From NCBI RefSeq assembly GCF_900167155.1, contig NZ_FUXU01000021.1:1-62073 (forward strand): a DNA stretch of 62,073 bases. Reading direction: 5' to 3'. The notes below the pieces were generated by a model. The model had not been told where the DNA came from and made no database searches. It was given only the letters and a program-made list of their open reading frames with translations. Positions 35,607 to 44,037 of the stretch are shown piece after piece. Positions within the stretch are counted from its first letter, which is position 1; each line of letters opens with the position of its first letter. The stretch comes from Enterovibrio nigricans DSM 22720 (GTDB lineage Bacteria > Pseudomonadota > Gammaproteobacteria > Enterobacterales > Vibrionaceae). The position numbers and the translations under genes were made by a program.

Positions 35607-37151
35607 ATGTCAATCCAAGCTCCATCAGAGCAAGCTGGCGACCAGGCGCAAAGCGAATACCAAGCTAAGCACCGTCCGGCTTCCGAGTTCGCAACACGTT
35701 CAGATTATCTGGACCACGAACTTCAAATCATGAACCCGCGCCGCTACAAGCTAAACCTTCCTGGCCGTGACTTCCGTTTCGAGCTCGAAGACCTTGTTCC
35801 TGCACTTGCTGGTACCATTGGTATCATCGCGATGTACTCTGCGGTAATGATGTCTTGGGCCGAAGGCTTAACAGCCGCATGGGACCACATCGAACTGGGT
35901 AAACAATTCGCCATCGAAGTCGCCCGTGTAGAAATGCTTATTCCAGCATTTCTGTTCTGTGTTCTTGCATCGGGTTTCATCAACCCTCGCGCGAACCTTG
36001 CAGGCAACCATGGTCCTATGATCCCTCTAATCGGCACGATCGCTCTTGCCGGTGCTCACCCTCTTGCATTAGCAATTTTGATTGGTGTCTTTGGTCTGGC
36101 GTTGAGCTTCCTCAAAGGGGGGTCCAAGCTGGTTAACCTCACCTCTGAAGGTACTGCTGGTGGCTTGCTGATCTTCCTGGGTCTAACAGGTACCGTAAGC
36201 CAAATCACCTCTATCCAAGAATGGGCTGTAGGCATTCAATCGCCAACGGTTGAAGCGGGTAGCATGGGCTATGTAGGTCTGATTGTTCTTGCAGTGACCA
36301 TTGCGCTTTACGCACTTCTTGCAAAATACAACAAGCGTTGGTTAGCGATTCCAGTCTGTGCATTTACAGGTCTGGTTATTGCGCTTGCGCTTGGTACAGG
36401 TTTTGACATCCAATTTGTAACAGAAACAGGTTTGCCAAACCTGAACCCTGTGTACTGGTGGGGTTCTACCTCTGAAGGCTGGATGCTTGGTATGCCAAAC
36501 GCCCAACACTTCATTGCATCGTTGCCATTCGCCATTCTGGCTGTTGCTATGTGGTCTCCAGACTTCCTGGGTCACCGAATTTTCCAAGAGCTGAACTACC
36601 CGAAGAAAACTGAACGCGTACTGATGGATGTCGATGACACCATGACCATGTGTTCTATCCGTCAGATGGTAGGTACTGCGGTAGGTGGTGGTAACATCAC
36701 GTCATCTTGGGGTACGTACATGATCCCAGCAGCGATTGCGAAGCGCCCTATCCCTGCGGGTTCTATCCTGCTTGGTCTATTGGTGATGATCATCGCTATC
36801 CTAGGCTTCCCTATGGATGTCGCTGTATGGCCGCCAGTAATGCGCGTTGCTCTGCTAGTAGGTGTATCACTTCCTCTACTTGAAGCTGGTATGCAGATGG
36901 TGAAAGATTCTAAATCTTCACAAGCAGCAGGTATCTGTATCTTCGGTGCTGCGGTTGTTAACCCTGTACTGGCATGGGCACTGACAATGCTACTGGACAA
37001 CAACGGTCTGATCGGCGATAAAGAGCGCGCTGAGCGTCTGTCTTTCGTTGATAAAATCGTTATCCCTGTTGGTGTATTAGTGATCTGTTTGGTCGCTATG
37101 CTGGCAGTAGGCATGTTTGAAGACCAGTACGGCATTCCAGCTCTACTGTAA
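35607..37151 (+). CDS. Multi-pass membrane protein, probable DUF3360 family, in the focA position
   Basis: A 514-residue integral membrane protein with a soluble N-terminus of about 60 residues and 11-13 hydrophobic segments. Recognisable elements are GFINPRANLAGNHGPMIPLIGTIALAGAHPLA, NLTSEGTAGGLLIFLGLTGT, and WSPDFLGHRIFQELNYPKKTERV. The repeated half-helix and glycine-rich pattern recalls the SulP/NCS2 (UraA-like) transporter fold, though I cannot prove it. It is not FocA: FocA is about 285 residues and has a different sequence. It occupies focA's place between ycaO and pflB, so formate or another anion of mixed-acid fermentation is a plausible substrate. GAAGAGGAC precedes the ATG. Confidence 0.8.
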   Translation: MSIQAPSEQAGDQAQSEYQAKHRPASEFATRSDYLDHELQIMNPRRYKLNLPGRDFRFELEDLVPALAGTIGIIAMYSAVMMSWAEGLTAAWDHIELGKQFAIEVARVEMLIPAFLFCVLASGFINPRANLAGNHGPMIPLIGTIALAGAHPLALAILIGVFGLALSFLKGGSKLVNLTSEGTAGGLLIFLGLTGTVSQITSIQEWAVGIQSPTVEAGSMGYVGLIVLAVTIALYALLAKYNKRWLAIPVCAFTGLVIALALGTGFDIQFVTETGLPNLNPVYWWGSTSEGWMLGMPNAQHFIASLPFAILAVAMWSPDFLGHRIFQELNYPKKTERVLMDVDDTMTMCSIRQMVGTAVGGGNITSSWGTYMIPAAIAKRPIPAGSILLGLLVMIIAILGFPMDVAVWPPVMRVALLVGVSLPLLEAGMQMVKDSKSSQAAGICIFGAAVVNPVLAWALTMLLDNNGLIGDKERAERLSFVDKIVIPVGVLVICLVAMLAVGMFEDQYGIPALL

Positions 37152-37157
37152 TCTCCG

Positions 37158-37185
37158 TTTGGGCAGCCTAAATTGGCTGCCCAAA
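37158..37185 (+). terminator. Hairpin between the transporter gene and pflB
   Basis: TTTGGGCAGCC and GGCTGCCCAAA form an 11-bp stem over TAAATT, six bases after the transporter stop. It lacks a long T-run, so it may be a partial terminator or an mRNA processing/stability stem that lets pflB be expressed more strongly. Confidence 0.6.
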
Positions 37186-37349
37186 TTGCTATCCAAAACT
37201 GGGTAAGAGAGCGTAAAATCAAGCACGTTTCGAATTAGCGTTATTGCTTTTATCGTTTTTTAATTCGCGTACTGTCCACTGCGTTTAACAGTGGAGTGGT
37301 TTAAAGCTGCTAAGTACTTGTTTTCTTCTACTAAAAAGGTAGGTACATC

Positions 37350-39626
37350 ATGTCTGAGCAATTTGCTAAAGCATGGGAAGGTTTCGCTGAAGGCGAATGG
37401 CAGAAAGAAGTCGACGTTCGTGACTTCATTCAGAAGAACTACACCCCTTACGAGGGTGATGAGTCTTTCATGGTTACTGAAGGTACTGAAGCGACTAACA
37501 AGCTTTGGGAAAAAGTCATGGAAGGCATCAAGCTTGAGAACTCTACTCACGCGCCTGTAGACTTCGACACTTCTGTTATCTCTACCATTACTGCTCATGA
37601 CGCTGGTTACATCAACAAAGATCTGGAAAAGATTGTTGGTCTGCAAACTGAAGCGCCACTGAAACGTGCACTGATCCCTAACGGTGGCGTACGTATGATC
37701 GAGGGTTCTTGCAAAGCGTACAACCGCGAGCTAGACCCAATGGTTTCTAAGATTTACTCAGAATACCGTAAGACTCACAACCAAGGCGTATTCGATATCT
37801 ACACCCCAGATATCATGAACTGCCGTAAGTCTGGTGTTCTGACTGGTCTGCCTGACGCATACGGCCGTGGTCGTATCATCGGTGACTACCGCCGCGTAGC
37901 ACTGTACGGTATTGACTTCCTTCTGAAAGACAAAGCTAAGCAATTCCATTCGCTGCAAGCGAAACTGGAAGCTGGCGACGATCTGCAATTGACTATGCAG
38001 CTTCGTGAAGAGATCCAAGAGCAATACCGTGCTCTGAACCAGATTAAAGAAATGGCCGCAAAATACGGCTACGACATCTCTGGTCCTGCAACTGATGCTC
38101 AAGAAGCTGTTCAGTGGCTGTACTTCGGCTACCTGGCTGCTGTTAAGTCTCAAAACGGTGCGGCAATGTCACTGGGTCGTACTTCTACGTTCCTTGACGT
38201 GTACATCGAGCGTGATATCGCTGCTGGCAAAATCACTGAAGTTGATGCACAGGAAATCATTGACCACTTCGTAATGAAGCTGCGTATGGTTCGTTTCCTA
38301 CGTACTCCTGAGTACGATGAGCTGTTCTCTGGTGACCCAATCTGGGCAACCGAGTCAATGGGTGGAATGGGTTGTGACGGTCGTACTCTGGTAAGCCGTA
38401 CTAACTTCCGCTTCCTGAATACTCTATACACCATGGGTCCAAGCCCAGAGCCAAACATCACTGTACTGTGGTCTGAGCAACTGCCTGACGGCTTCAAGCG
38501 TTTCTGTGCGAAAGTATCTATCGATACTTCTTCTATCCAGTACGAAAACGATGACCTGATGCGCCCAGATTTCGACAACGATGACTACGCTATCGCTTGT
38601 TGTGTATCTCCACAGGTTCTTGGTAAACACATGCAGTTCTTTGGTGCACGTGCAAACCTTGCTAAAACCCTGCTGTATGTAATCAACGGCGGTGTGGATG
38701 AGAAACTGAAACTGCAAGTTGGTCCTAAGCAAGCACCGATGACTGACGAAGTTCTGGACTTCGACAAAGTTTGGGCTGGTCTAGACAACTTCATGGATTG
38801 GTTGGCAACTCAGTATGTGACCGCATTGAACGCGATTCACTACTCTCACGACAAGTACAGCTACGAAGCCTCTCTGATGGCTCTGATGGATCGCGACGTA
38901 TACCGTACTATGGCGTGTGGTATCGCAGGTCTGTCTGTAGCAGCTGACTCACTGTCTGCTATCAAGTACGCAAAAGTTAAACCAGTTCGTGACGAAGACG
39001 GCATCGCTATCGACTTCGAAATCGAAGGCGACTATCCGAAGTTTGGTAACAACGATTCACGTGTTGATGACCTGGCTTGTGAAATGGTTGAGAAGTTTAT
39101 GAACAAGATTCGTAAGCTGAAAACCTACCGCAACGCGGTTCCAACTCAGTCGATCCTGACCATCACTTCTAACGTTGTATACGGTAAGAAGACAGGTAAC
39201 ACGCCAGACGGTCGTCGTGCAGGTGCACCATTCGCACCAGGCGCAAACCCAATGCACGGTCGTGATGAGAAAGGTGCAGTAGCATCTCTGACATCAGTAG
39301 GTAAACTGCCATTCGCTCACGCGAAAGACGGTATCTCTTACACCTTCTCTATCGTACCTAACGCGCTAGGTAAAGATGGTGACACTCAGAAAGCTAACCT
39401 TGCTGGTCTGATGGACGGTTACTTCCACCACGAATCTGGTATCGAAGGCGGTCAGCACCTGAACGTTAACGTACTGAACCGTGAAACACTGGAAGATGCT
39501 GTTAAGCACCCAGAGAAGTACCCGCAGCTGACTATCCGTGTATCGGGTTACGCAGTTCGCTTTAACTCTCTGACTGCAGAACAGCAAAAAGACGTTATCG
39601 CACGTACTTTCACTGAATCTCTATAA
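37350..39626 (+). CDS. pflB: Formate C-acetyltransferase (pyruvate formate-lyase)
   Basis: PflB converts pyruvate and CoA to formate and acetyl-CoA without oxygen. The 758-residue protein is almost as long as the E. coli enzyme (760). The active-site Cys pair is in IACCVSPQ and the glycyl radical site in [12 protein letters not shown], with Gly about 26 residues from the end. The N-terminus starts like E. coli ([19 protein letters not shown]). Codon use is strongly biased, as expected for a very highly expressed gene. It is activated by PflA, encoded 1.6 kb downstream. Confidence 0.98.
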   Translation: MSEQFAKAWEGFAEGEWQKEVDVRDFIQKNYTPYEGDESFMVTEGTEATNKLWEKVMEGIKLENSTHAPVDFDTSVISTITAHDAGYINKDLEKIVGLQTEAPLKRALIPNGGVRMIEGSCKAYNRELDPMVSKIYSEYRKTHNQGVFDIYTPDIMNCRKSGVLTGLPDAYGRGRIIGDYRRVALYGIDFLLKDKAKQFHSLQAKLEAGDDLQLTMQLREEIQEQYRALNQIKEMAAKYGYDISGPATDAQEAVQWLYFGYLAAVKSQNGAAMSLGRTSTFLDVYIERDIAAGKITEVDAQEIIDHFVMKLRMVRFLRTPEYDELFSGDPIWATESMGGMGCDGRTLVSRTNFRFLNTLYTMGPSPEPNITVLWSEQLPDGFKRFCAKVSIDTSSIQYENDDLMRPDFDNDDYAIACCVSPQVLGKHMQFFGARANLAKTLLYVINGGVDEKLKLQVGPKQAPMTDEVLDFDKVWAGLDNFMDWLATQYVTALNAIHYSHDKYSYEASLMALMDRDVYRTMACGIAGLSVAADSLSAIKYAKVKPVRDEDGIAIDFEIEGDYPKFGNNDSRVDDLACEMVEKFMNKIRKLKTYRNAVPTQSILTITSNVVYGKKTGNTPDGRRAGAPFAPGANPMHGRDEKGAVASLTSVGKLPFAHAKDGISYTFSIVPNALGKDGDTQKANLAGLMDGYFHHESGIEGGQHLNVNVLNRETLEDAVKHPEKYPQLTIRVSGYAVRFNSLTAEQQKDVIARTFTESL

Positions 39627-39644
39627 TCTGAGCATTCATTGAAC

Positions 39645-39677
39645 AAAAACACCTCCCTCGTGGAGGTGTTTTTTTAT
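39645..39677 (+). terminator. Terminator after pflB
   Basis: ACACCTCC and GGAGGTGT pair around CTCG, preceded by A5 and followed by T7, 20 bases after the pflB stop. It separates pflB from the regulator gene downstream. Confidence 0.93.
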
Positions 39678-39814
39678 GCCCAAATTTACACACATCCATC
39701 GTTTTAACCGCATTCCGTTCTGTCGACGTTCCTACAATTCCCTTCCATACTGAGAGTTAGCAAAAACTAAAACAATAATTTGAACGATACATGGATAACC
39801 TTTTGTGGGGAAAC

Positions 39815-41020
39815 ATGAACATACTGCTCGTAGAAGACCATCCCTTTCAGCGTGATGTTATCGCTGGTCAATTAATGCAGCTCATCTCCGGTGATGATGC
39901 CCTGCTAACTGCATCAGACGGCAATTCAGCGATTGAGCAAATCATCGAATACAAGCCAGATTTGATATTCTGCGATCTCGACCTGCCTGACATGGATGGC
40001 ATTAAGTTACTCAGTAGTGCCGCCGATCACGGTTTCACTGGCTGCATAGTGATCACCAGTTCAGCATCGCCGAATTTGCTCGATACTGTCAAAAACATGT
40101 GTGAAAATTTTCACCTAAATGTACTAGGAACACTGCCAAAACCAGCCACGATCCCCTTGCTCAAGTACTACCTGAACCTTGCCATCGAACACGACACCAA
40201 CTTCCCTGCTGATCTTGTTCCCTTGAGCGAGTCTGAAGTGCTAGATGCCTGGAAAGCGGGGCTTTTCGAAACCTGGTTTCAACCCATCGTGCGTTTCATC
40301 GATGGCGAGTGGGTTGCGTGTGAAGCACTTCAGCGTTTACACCATCCTACGCGAGGTATATTAACCCCTCACTCATTTTTGCCTCAGTTACTCTCTCTCG
40401 GGCTGGAAGGTGAACTTACCTTCAAAGTGATTGATGATGTCATTGAGCATCAACAGTATCTATTCAATCATCCTGTCGGCGTAAATATTTCAGTAAATGG
40501 CCTCATTGCGTTCGATTTCATTGATCGACTGTTGGAAAAAACGAAAGCATGTCCAGAACTAAATCGCCGTATCTATTTTGAGCTCCATGAACCGGAACAC
40601 TTTGAGCAAATTGGTCAGCTGCAAGAGGCCGCATCACGGCTCCTTTTGCATGGTTTCAAGCTCGCCATTGATGATTTTGGATCCGGCTATGCCACTTTGC
40701 AGCAAATAGAGTTCGTGCCTCTCGATTCCGTGAAGGTAGGGTTAGGTTGCGTGCTGCCGATGTTAAGCAGTCGTACGTCCTTGGCATTAGTTGAAGCCAG
40801 TGTCTTGGTTGCCAAGCGAATAGATATCGCCTCTGTTGCGGAAGGCATAGAGTGCATTGAAGTCTGGCATGCACTCAGAGATATGGGGTGCGACTACGGC
40901 CAAGGCTATTTCATTGCCAAGCCTATGCCAGCAAAAGACATCCATGAATGGAAACCCCTTTGGCGTTCGGTTCTTGATAATCGTTCCGTCTGTCCCCCGA
41001 TGGTTATCAACACCATTTAG
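39815..41020 (+). CDS. Response regulator with EAL domain (predicted c-di-GMP phosphodiesterase)
   Basis: The 401-residue protein has an N-terminal receiver domain (MNILLVEDHPFQRDV, phospho-acceptor Asp in LIFCDLDLPDMDG, Lys in TLPKPA) and a C-terminal EAL domain. EAL motifs seen: ACEALQRL with EAL intact, the metal-binding Asn in VNISVNG, Glu in FELHEPEHF, IDDFGSGYATL, Lys in DSVKVG, AEGIE and GQGYFIAKPM. The usual KxD after the DDFG strand is changed to KVG, so activity may be altered. Architecture resembles VieA/RpfG-like output proteins but without HTH. GGGGAAAC supports the ATG at 39815. No histidine kinase is adjacent; it lies between pflB and pflA. Confidence 0.9.
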   Translation: MNILLVEDHPFQRDVIAGQLMQLISGDDALLTASDGNSAIEQIIEYKPDLIFCDLDLPDMDGIKLLSSAADHGFTGCIVITSSASPNLLDTVKNMCENFHLNVLGTLPKPATIPLLKYYLNLAIEHDTNFPADLVPLSESEVLDAWKAGLFETWFQPIVRFIDGEWVACEALQRLHHPTRGILTPHSFLPQLLSLGLEGELTFKVIDDVIEHQQYLFNHPVGVNISVNGLIAFDFIDRLLEKTKACPELNRRIYFELHEPEHFEQIGQLQEAASRLLLHGFKLAIDDFGSGYATLQQIEFVPLDSVKVGLGCVLPMLSSRTSLALVEASVLVAKRIDIASVAEGIECIEVWHALRDMGCDYGQGYFIAKPMPAKDIHEWKPLWRSVLDNRSVCPPMVINTI

Positions 41021-41194
41021 TGCCATTTCCAGACGCAGCGCTATCCGCTCTGCGTCTAGAACCTGCTCATCTTTTCACCATCCACCTTCTCTGCGACGGG
41101 TTTACCGTCTACCACGTAGAGTTCCGCTTTAGGTGGTAGCGATTCTGTAATAAAATAACACCTTACTTTTTACAGTAGTTTATTGGAGAATCTC

Positions 41195-41935
41195 ATGTCG
41201 GTTATTGGCCGCATCCACTCATTTGAATCTTGTGGAACCGTAGATGGTCCTGGCATTCGCTTTATCGTGTTTATGCAAGGCTGTCTTATGCGCTGTAAGT
41301 ACTGCCACAACCGTGATACATGGGATCTCGATGACGGCCGTGAGGTCTCGGTTGATGAAATCATGAAAGAAGTGGTGACTTACCGCCATTTCATTCGCGC
41401 TTCGGGCGGTGGCGTCACAGCGTCGGGCGGCGAAGCCATGCTTCAACCAGAATTTGTTCGCGACTTCTTCCGTGCCGCACAAGCCGAAGGCATCCATACC
41501 TGTCTGGATACTAACGGTTACATCCGAAAGCACACTGATATCATTGATGAAGTTTTAGATGCATCAGATCTGGTAATGCTCGATCTGAAACAAATCAATG
41601 ATGAAATTCACCAAAACCTGATCGGCGTACCCAACAAGCGTGTTTTGGATTTTGCGCGCTATCTGCATCAACGCGGCCAGAAAACCTGGATTCGCTATGT
41701 CGTTGTACCAGGCTACACCGATGACGAAGATTCAGCACGTCGCCTTGGCGAGTTTATTAAAGACATGGATAACATTGAGAAAATCGAAATGTTGCCATAC
41801 CACCAGCTCGGTGAGCACAAGTGGGAAGCGATGGGTTACGAATACGAACTGAAAGACGTCGGCCCACCGAAGAAAGAAACCATGGACATGCTGAAAGGCA
41901 TTCTGGAAGAATACGGTCACAAAGTGATGTATTGA
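41195..41935 (+). CDS. pflA: Pyruvate formate-lyase activating enzyme (radical SAM)
   Basis: PflA uses S-adenosylmethionine and a 4Fe-4S cluster to install the glycyl radical on PflB. The 246-residue protein (same length as E. coli PflA) has the cluster motif [25 protein letters not shown] at the N-terminus, and the GGG-type SAM loop [25 protein letters not shown] upstream of the ATG at 41195 fixes the start. Downstream lies a good terminator. Confidence 0.97.
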   Translation: MSVIGRIHSFESCGTVDGPGIRFIVFMQGCLMRCKYCHNRDTWDLDDGREVSVDEIMKEVVTYRHFIRASGGGVTASGGEAMLQPEFVRDFFRAAQAEGIHTCLDTNGYIRKHTDIIDEVLDASDLVMLDLKQINDEIHQNLIGVPNKRVLDFARYLHQRGQKTWIRYVVVPGYTDDEDSARRLGEFIKDMDNIEKIEMLPYHQLGEHKWEAMGYEYELKDVGPPKKETMDMLKGILEEYGHKVMY

Positions 41936-41948
41936 TCCAACTCCGAAG

Positions 41949-41971
41949 ACCGGCCTCGCGCCGGTTTTTTT
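41949..41971 (+). terminator. Terminator after pflA
   Basis: ACCGGC and GCCGGT pair around CTCGC and are followed by seven T, 14 bases after the pflA stop. Confidence 0.9.
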
Positions 41972-42012
41972 ATGCCTTTAGGCCAAGCTTTAGATCACTA
42001 GGGGGACGAGCG

Positions 42013-42660
42013 TTATTTATCCGGAGACAAATACTCCCTATCGTAAAACGTCCTTAGCCAATGCGGCCTGTATACCGCCAACATTGAGACTGCCATGCCA
42101 TTCAATAAGCCTTCGGGAAACCACACTAACAGCGCCAGCATCAAATAGTTGTTCACAATGGTATCCCAACTGTGCAGCCCAGAAATCCAATACCCTGCAG
42201 ACACCACGCACAAGTGAAGGACAATCGTGAACGCGGCATTAAAAAAGCCCGCAACAAAGATATAAATAAAAAGGTGTCTTGAGAGATAGTGATACGTTAG
42301 CCAAAAGATGCCATAGCTGATCAATGCGGGTATCACTGCCGTCGTAAATGCGTACAAACCAACATCAGCAACGGGAAGCAGGCCAAATGTCACCATGAGT
42401 GCCAAAGGAAGAATACTGATCCAGATAGCGATTCTTGGACCATGACAAAGGGTTAATACTGTCATGCCGAGAATGTGAATATCGAGCCCCCTGCTGATCC
42501 CCGCTTTCAATGCCCAAAGACAAAACAGAATCAAACCACTTGAAAAAACAAAATGCTGATAACGTTGGTCATTGCGAAGTTTTTTCCATCCAATGGTCGA
42601 GCGGCTGATCCATAGCGCCACGACAAATAAGCACCATCCCAATGCTTGCCAATAAATCAT
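42013..42660 (-). CDS. CbiM-like (ECF-type) membrane protein, stand-alone
   Basis: A 215-residue membrane protein with six or so helices. KAGISRGLDIHILGMTVLTLCHGPRIAIW and the later FNAAFTIVLHLC and WFPEGLLNGMAVSML resemble the CbiM/energy-coupling-factor permease family found alone in many gammaproteobacteria. The His-rich N-terminal metal motif of true CbiM is missing, and there are no ATPase (CbiO) or CbiQ genes nearby, so cobalt or nickel uptake cannot be claimed. It lies convergent with pflA and divergent from yfbU. Confidence 0.72.
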   Translation of the reverse strand: MIYWQALGWCLFVVALWISRSTIGWKKLRNDQRYQHFVFSSGLILFCLWALKAGISRGLDIHILGMTVLTLCHGPRIAIWISILPLALMVTFGLLPVADVGLYAFTTAVIPALISYGIFWLTYHYLSRHLFIYIFVAGFFNAAFTIVLHLCVVSAGYWISGLHSWDTIVNNYLMLALLVWFPEGLLNGMAVSMLAVYRPHWLRTFYDREYLSPDK

Positions 42661-42866
42661 CCTTCTCGCTTACACCTCGTTTTTTACACTTTGTAGCAAT
42701 TTAAAAATTTAAGCCAAGAAATGCACGTATTTCCCGTTGTGAGATCAAAAAAACACCCCGAATGAGCTGCTAATCTGTAGCACATGAATTGCCAAACTTG
42801 CCGACTAAAACGAATAAATAACCGCTTGTTTGGATAAGGGATTTTTTACTTTTTGAGGCCACTTTT

Positions 42867-43373
42867 ATGGAAATGACCGCAGCTCAACGCCTAATCCTTT
42901 CTAACCAGTACACACTGATGTCTCAGATGGATCCGCAAAACGCGGAAAAATACCGCCGCCTACAGACCATTGTAGAGCGTGGTTATGTACTTCAAATGCG
43001 TGAACTGGATAAAGACTTTGGTGAACTGTCGGAAGACATGTGTCGTCAAATTATCGATTTTATGGAGATGCACCATGCACTTCAGGAATCACATCGAATT
43101 CTAGAAGACCATTCACGTTGTGAGTGCGATGTAGATGCACGCCGCCTTCAGTTTTGGGGATTTGACGCCGCCACCGAGCCGCACCTGATGCACTATGTGC
43201 GCTTCCTGACAGAGAGTGAAGGTCTGTACCCACAATTTGAAAAATCTCTGCACCATTTCAACAGCCAAACACCTATGCTAGAAAAGTATCAACGTATGTT
43301 GAAAACATGGCGAAACTGCCCTCGCCAATACCACTTATGTGGTACGGAGATTTGCCAGATCCTTAACGCATAA
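42867..43373 (+). CDS. yfbU: UPF0304 protein YfbU
   Basis: The 168-residue cytoplasmic protein matches E. coli YfbU (164 residues) from the N-terminal [16 protein letters not shown] through [10 protein letters not shown] to the C-terminal [16 protein letters not shown]. The molecular function is not known. GAGG precedes the ATG. In E. coli yfbU is beside yfbV-ackA-pta; here it is 13 kb away from them. Confidence 0.95.
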   Translation: MEMTAAQRLILSNQYTLMSQMDPQNAEKYRRLQTIVERGYVLQMRELDKDFGELSEDMCRQIIDFMEMHHALQESHRILEDHSRCECDVDARRLQFWGFDAATEPHLMHYVRFLTESEGLYPQFEKSLHHFNSQTPMLEKYQRMLKTWRNCPRQYHLCGTEICQILNA

Positions 43374-43387
43374 GTCTCGCGTTAACC

Positions 43388-43419
43388 CAAAAAAGTCGCT
43401 GTCCCAAGCGGCTTTTTTG
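43388..43419 (+). terminator. Terminator after yfbU
   Basis: AAAAAGTCGCT and AGCGGCTTTTTT pair (one G-U) around the loop GTCCCA and end in a T-run, 15 bases after the stop. Confidence 0.85.
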
Positions 43420-43605
43420 TTACTAATACTCGAAAATTCGCGTCGAAAATAACACCCACTTTCGATACAAATCTTAGCGAAATCCAACCCAAACCAGACG
43501 CCGCCTACTTTCTCAAAAGTCACAACACATTTTTATCGTCACCAAAAAAAATTTTAATTTGCATCCAGCGCAAATCGGTTGTCTAATCGCCACGCACCCG
43601 ACTTA

Positions 43606-43634
43606 TTGAGAGTCAACTCATCGAGGTGTATACG
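43606..43634 (+). promoter_or_regulatory. Promoter candidate of the speA leader
   Basis: TTGAGA (43606-43611) and TATACG (43629-43634) have the ideal 17-base spacing. TGAGAGTCAACTCA overlaps the -35 box and is a palindrome with the 14-base spacing of an ArgR half-site pair, but only six of ten consensus bases agree. The rest of the gap 43420-43605 shows nothing. Confidence 0.45.
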
Positions 43635-43698
43635 GGCTTGTAGAGCAACGAAATAAACTACAGATTGCTACTATGATCAGCCGTTTTTCTCTGTCATA

Positions 43699-43730
43699 CC
43701 GTGCTTATAGTCCGCACGGCCTTTTTAGGA
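43699..43730 (+). promoter_or_regulatory. Leader hairpin in front of the speA leader ORF
   Basis: CCGTGC (43699-43704) and GCACGG (43714-43719) form a stem followed by CCTTTTTAGGA, so the stem ends at the ribosome binding site of the leader ORF. It may act as a weak terminator or control ribosome access. Confidence 0.45.
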
Positions 43731-43736
43731 ATGGCA

Positions 43737-43928
43737 ATGAAATCTATCGCAAACAACGAGATTCAGGCAGCTGGTCTGAAAACCCTTTGCGACACCGCAG
43801 TTAATCTCCATCCGCAAAACAAACCCCAGTCCCTGTCGACACCCGTTCGCAGGAAAAGGGCATCGTTAAAGCGAACACGCAGCGCGGACGCCGTGCTCCT
43901 TGATTTGTCGCTTCAGATGCCTGAATAA
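43737..43928 (+). CDS. Arg-rich leader ORF upstream of speA
   Basis: A 63-codon ORF (MKSIANNEIQAAGLKTL...LSLQMPE) whose ATG has AGGA at six bases spacing. It has no homologue I recognise. Near codons 38-51 lies PVRRKRASLKRTR, with five Arg codons, three of them rare types (AGG, AGG, CGA) within 33 bases. It ends 109 bases before speA, and the space between contains a two-tier hairpin. This is the arrangement of a leader peptide whose translation senses arginine or charged tRNA-Arg, in front of the gene for arginine decarboxylase. Translation is inferred, not shown. Confidence 0.5.
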   Translation: MKSIANNEIQAAGLKTLCDTAVNLHPQNKPQSLSTPVRRKRASLKRTRSADAVLLDLSLQMPE

Positions 43929-43956
43929 GGTCTGCCAGCGTTAACCATTTTTATCT

Positions 43957-44015
43957 GGTACGAGCTACCGGTGACGGACTTTTATTGTCTGCCGTCACTG
44001 GCATTTTCTCGTACC
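43957..44015 (+). promoter_or_regulatory. Two-tier hairpin between leader ORF and speA (attenuator candidate)
   Basis: The outer stem GGTACGAG/CTCGTACC (43957-43964 with 44008-44015) encloses an inner 10-bp stem CCGGTGACGG/GCCGTCACTGG-type (43968-43977 with 43992-44001), followed by CATTTTCTC. The structure ends 11 bases before the speA ribosome binding site GAGGAAG. Confidence 0.6.
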
Positions 44016-44037
44016 CAATCACCGATGAGGAAGTAAC

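Noticed and set aside
35607-37151. FocA formate channel, expected from gene order
   Set aside because: The product is nearly twice as long and lacks FocA sequence features; it is a different family.
41061-41160. Protein-like minus-strand frame upstream of pflA ending in VVDGKPVAEKVDGEKMSRF
   Set aside because: It looks like plausible coding but has no start codon and is short; perhaps a relic. Not enough to annotate.
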